A stretch of DNA of 52,358 nucleotides from a virus. Position numbers and translations under genes: made by a program. Below are positions 52,152-52,358 of this stretch, piece by piece (position 1 is the stretch's first letter; every line of letters begins with the position of its first letter). The notes beneath the pieces are model-generated. The model saw only the letters and a list, made by a program, of their open reading frames with translations, made no database searches and was not told where the DNA came from. The DNA is taken from the IMG/VR virus record IMGVR_UViG_3300043419_001551, positions 1 through 52,358 of that record. One strand, written 5' to 3'.

Positions 52152-52358
52152 TCGTCCCTAGACGGCCTGTGACGTCCGACGACGCTCTAGAACGTCCCTA
52201 GACGGCCTGTGACGTCCCTAGACGGCCTGTGACGTCCCTAGACGGCCTGTGACGTCCCTAGACGGCCTGTGACGTCCCTAGACGGCCTGTGACGTCCCTA
52301 GACGGCCTGTGACGTCCCTAGACGGCCTGTGACGTCCCTAGACGGCCTGTGACGTCCC
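52152..52358. repeat. Right terminal array of the 20-bp tandem repeat
   Basis: Eight exact copies of acgtccctagacggcctgtg start at 52192 and the window ends seven bases into a ninth. Two leading units in exact 20-bp register precede them: 52152-52171 differs at one base, and 52172-52191 is degenerate (shares acgtcc, then diverges). The degeneration at the inner edge and perfect copies at the end are typical of an actively homogenised array. Copy number is not reliable in an assembly. Confidence 0.96.

Overview
The window reads as an essentially complete genome of a tailed double-stranded DNA phage of about 52 kb. It is GC-rich, densely packed, and bounded at both ends by the same 20-bp tandem repeat. 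It carries a full replication and nucleotide-metabolism set and one late block with large and small terminase, portal, scaffold, capsid and tail-tube-like genes. The late block has large Ala-rich candidate ejection proteins and tail-tubular-like proteins but no tape measure or sheath, which suggests a short-tailed (podovirus-like) virion. The host cannot be named. Strong GGAGG-type ribosome sites, an M15 peptidase endolysin and an autotransporter-like beta-solenoid make a high-GC Gram-negative bacterium plausible (inference).

Layout, left to right: (1) 1-176, 20-bp repeat array. (2) 179-1721, a leftward four-gene unit with a membrane protein and a winged-helix regulator. (3) 1722-2243, an AT-richer divergent control region with repeated ACTTGGTAC-like motifs. 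(4) 2244-21389, a rightward early/middle block: AEP-type primase, SF3 helicase, Cas4/RecB-like Fe-S nuclease, SF2 helicase, B12-type ribonucleotide reductase, PAP2-type phosphatase, ThyX, a single-strand-binding-like protein, a structured non-coding region, family A DNA polymerase interrupted by an intein, beta clamp, RuvC-like resolvase, a run of small overlapping genes, a serine recombinase, more small genes and thymidine kinase. (5) 21386-49619, a leftward late block, listed here from its upstream end: small terminase, HExxH protein, large terminase, portal, scaffold, a tRNA-like element and terminator, major capsid protein, spike-base and fibre/spike genes, head-tail and tail-tube proteins, candidate ejection proteins and the lysis genes. 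(6) 49620-49791, a second divergent control region with three abutting palindromes. (7) 49792-52072, a rightward unit of small genes with hairpin-rich spacers, including a second beta-clamp-like protein and a ribbon-helix-helix protein. (8) 52093-52138 terminator, then the right repeat array.

The genes form a self-sufficient replisome (primase, helicases, polymerase, clamp, SSB-like protein, nuclease, resolvase) fed by its own dNTP supply (RNR, ThyX, TK and possibly the phosphatase). If the ends are joined, the repeat array lies between two converging transcription units, which suits a physical end, packaging site or partition-like site.

The most unusual finding is inside the polymerase. An intein with recognisable splicing blocks keeps an open frame of 277 codons. 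Its homing endonuclease, an HNH protein with its own ribosome site, is encoded in the +1 frame of the same DNA. Other points of interest are a tRNA-like element without an anticodon arm beside the capsid-gene terminator, a 24-bp wobble-paired RNA stem upstream of the polymerase, the second clamp-like gene, and repeated leader motifs in front of late genes.
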